Of a stretch of 42,979 nt of DNA, positions 42,565 to 42,979 are shown piece after piece. Location of the stretch: contig JAHDBW010000014.1 in the NCBI GenBank assembly GCA_020630175.1, positions 1 through 42,979 of the forward strand, read 5' to 3'. The DNA is from Anaerolineales bacterium (lineage in GTDB: Bacteria > Chloroflexota > Anaerolineae > Anaerolineales > UBA6668). Within the stretch, counting starts at the first letter, position 1. The number at the start of each line of letters is the position of its first letter. A program made the position numbers and the translations under genes. Below the pieces are notes generated by a model, which made no database searches, was not told the origin of the DNA, and was given only the letters and a program-made list of their open reading frames with translations.

Positions 42565-42979
42565 AACGCGTTGGACAGTTCCTGCGCTTAAGTCGCCTAG
42601 AGCGGCGCATTTTTCTCCAAGCGCTGTGGACATTAGTTACCATCACGCTCAAACTGAGACGTGCTAAATTTGCCGCTGTTCGTAATGAATACGAACAGCG
42701 GTTTTCGTTTACCCCAAGTACGGTTGCAGACCCAACCGCAGAACGGATCGTTGAACTTGTGCAGCAGGCCAACTGGCACTCGCATTTACGGGCCTCTTGT
42801 TTACGAGAGTCGCTAGCACTATGGTGCATATTACGGCGCTATGGGTATGAGTCAGAGTTGCGGGTTGGTGTAACTGCGCCGAGCGCTGGCTTTGCCGCAC
42901 ATGCCTGGGTAGAGCGGGGCGGTATTGTTCTGAATGATACAGAAGCGAACGTTGCAAGTTATACAGTGCTGCCTTTGGA
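42561..42979 (+). CDS. Lasso-peptide B2-type leader peptidase, 3' end outside window
   Basis: This is the first 139 residues of a transglutaminase-fold (Transglut_core3) protein of the lasso-peptide biosynthesis B2 family, which cleaves the leader peptide. The triad is complete: Cys80 in SCLRESLALW, His114 in AAHAWVERGG and Asp126 in VLNDTE. The N-terminal helical region (FLRLSRLERRIFLQALW) is also usual. The gene starts inside the PqqD-like stop codon. The asparagine-synthetase-like cyclase, precursor and exporter would be expected beyond base 42979 and are not visible. Conclusion: beginning of a lasso-type RiPP cluster. Confidence 0.88.
   Translation, partial: MKRVGQFLRLSRLERRIFLQALWTLVTITLKLRRAKFAAVRNEYEQRFSFTPSTVADPTAERIVELVQQANWHSHLRASCLRESLALWCILRRYGYESELRVGVTAPSAGFAAHAWVERGGIVLNDTEANVASYTVLPL

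Overview
The window reads as chromosomal DNA of a bacterium of moderate GC content, most probably a Chloroflexota (Anaerolineae-like) lineage. The pointers are a giant cell-surface protein built of SdrD_B and DUF11 modules with a T/P/A-rich linker, several lipobox lipoproteins, a BMP-type nucleoside ABC importer, an AIM24/TIGR00266 protein and frequent TTG starts. This placement is inference; the window holds no rRNA or other phylogenetic marker. Most genes are ordinary housekeeping or transport genes. No phage, insertion sequence or CRISPR array was seen.

Layout. 1-791 (minus) is the open-ended 5' part of a secreted Pro/Glu-repeat protein, followed by an AIM24-like protein and peptidase T. 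From 3.5 to 20 kb most genes are on plus: a CrtC/AttH-like lipoprotein, an alpha/beta hydrolase plus SDR pair, two orphan response regulators with a clear promoter, a nucleoside importer operon (lipoprotein, ATPase, two permeases), a YheT-like hydrolase, an ABCB-type exporter and purH. Minus-strand exceptions are tRNA-Met, a VTT-domain protein and a tandemly duplicated gene for a small secreted protein. The two copies of that gene are identical over 826 bp, yet their collinear flanks are strongly diverged. From 21.5 to 41 kb nearly everything is on minus except htpG: DUF983, a site-2 protease/nth/esterase operon, hemW with a small unknown gene, a cluster of tRNA-Cys, -Gly and -Phe, a PaaI-like thioesterase with a lipoprotein and a HisC/CobD-like aminotransferase, a CAP-domain protein, the 1956-residue surface protein, a selenocysteine tRNA, an SDR and typA.

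Right edge. From 41.5 kb a new plus-strand operon begins: a TylF-like methyltransferase, a PqqD-like protein and a transglutaminase-fold B2 protein with an intact Cys/His/Asp triad, cut by the window edge. This is the beginning of a lasso-peptide-type RiPP cluster; its precursor and cyclase are not visible here.

Most notable non-coding structure. Between the giant surface protein and tRNA-Sec (37562-37936) lie six spaced palindromes of the form TGTTTYAC-N6/8-GTRAAACA, followed by one perfect DnaA box. The half-sites match those of the ParB site parS, but each palindrome has an extra 6-8 bp in the middle. This could be an operator array for the surface protein or an origin/partition-like locus.
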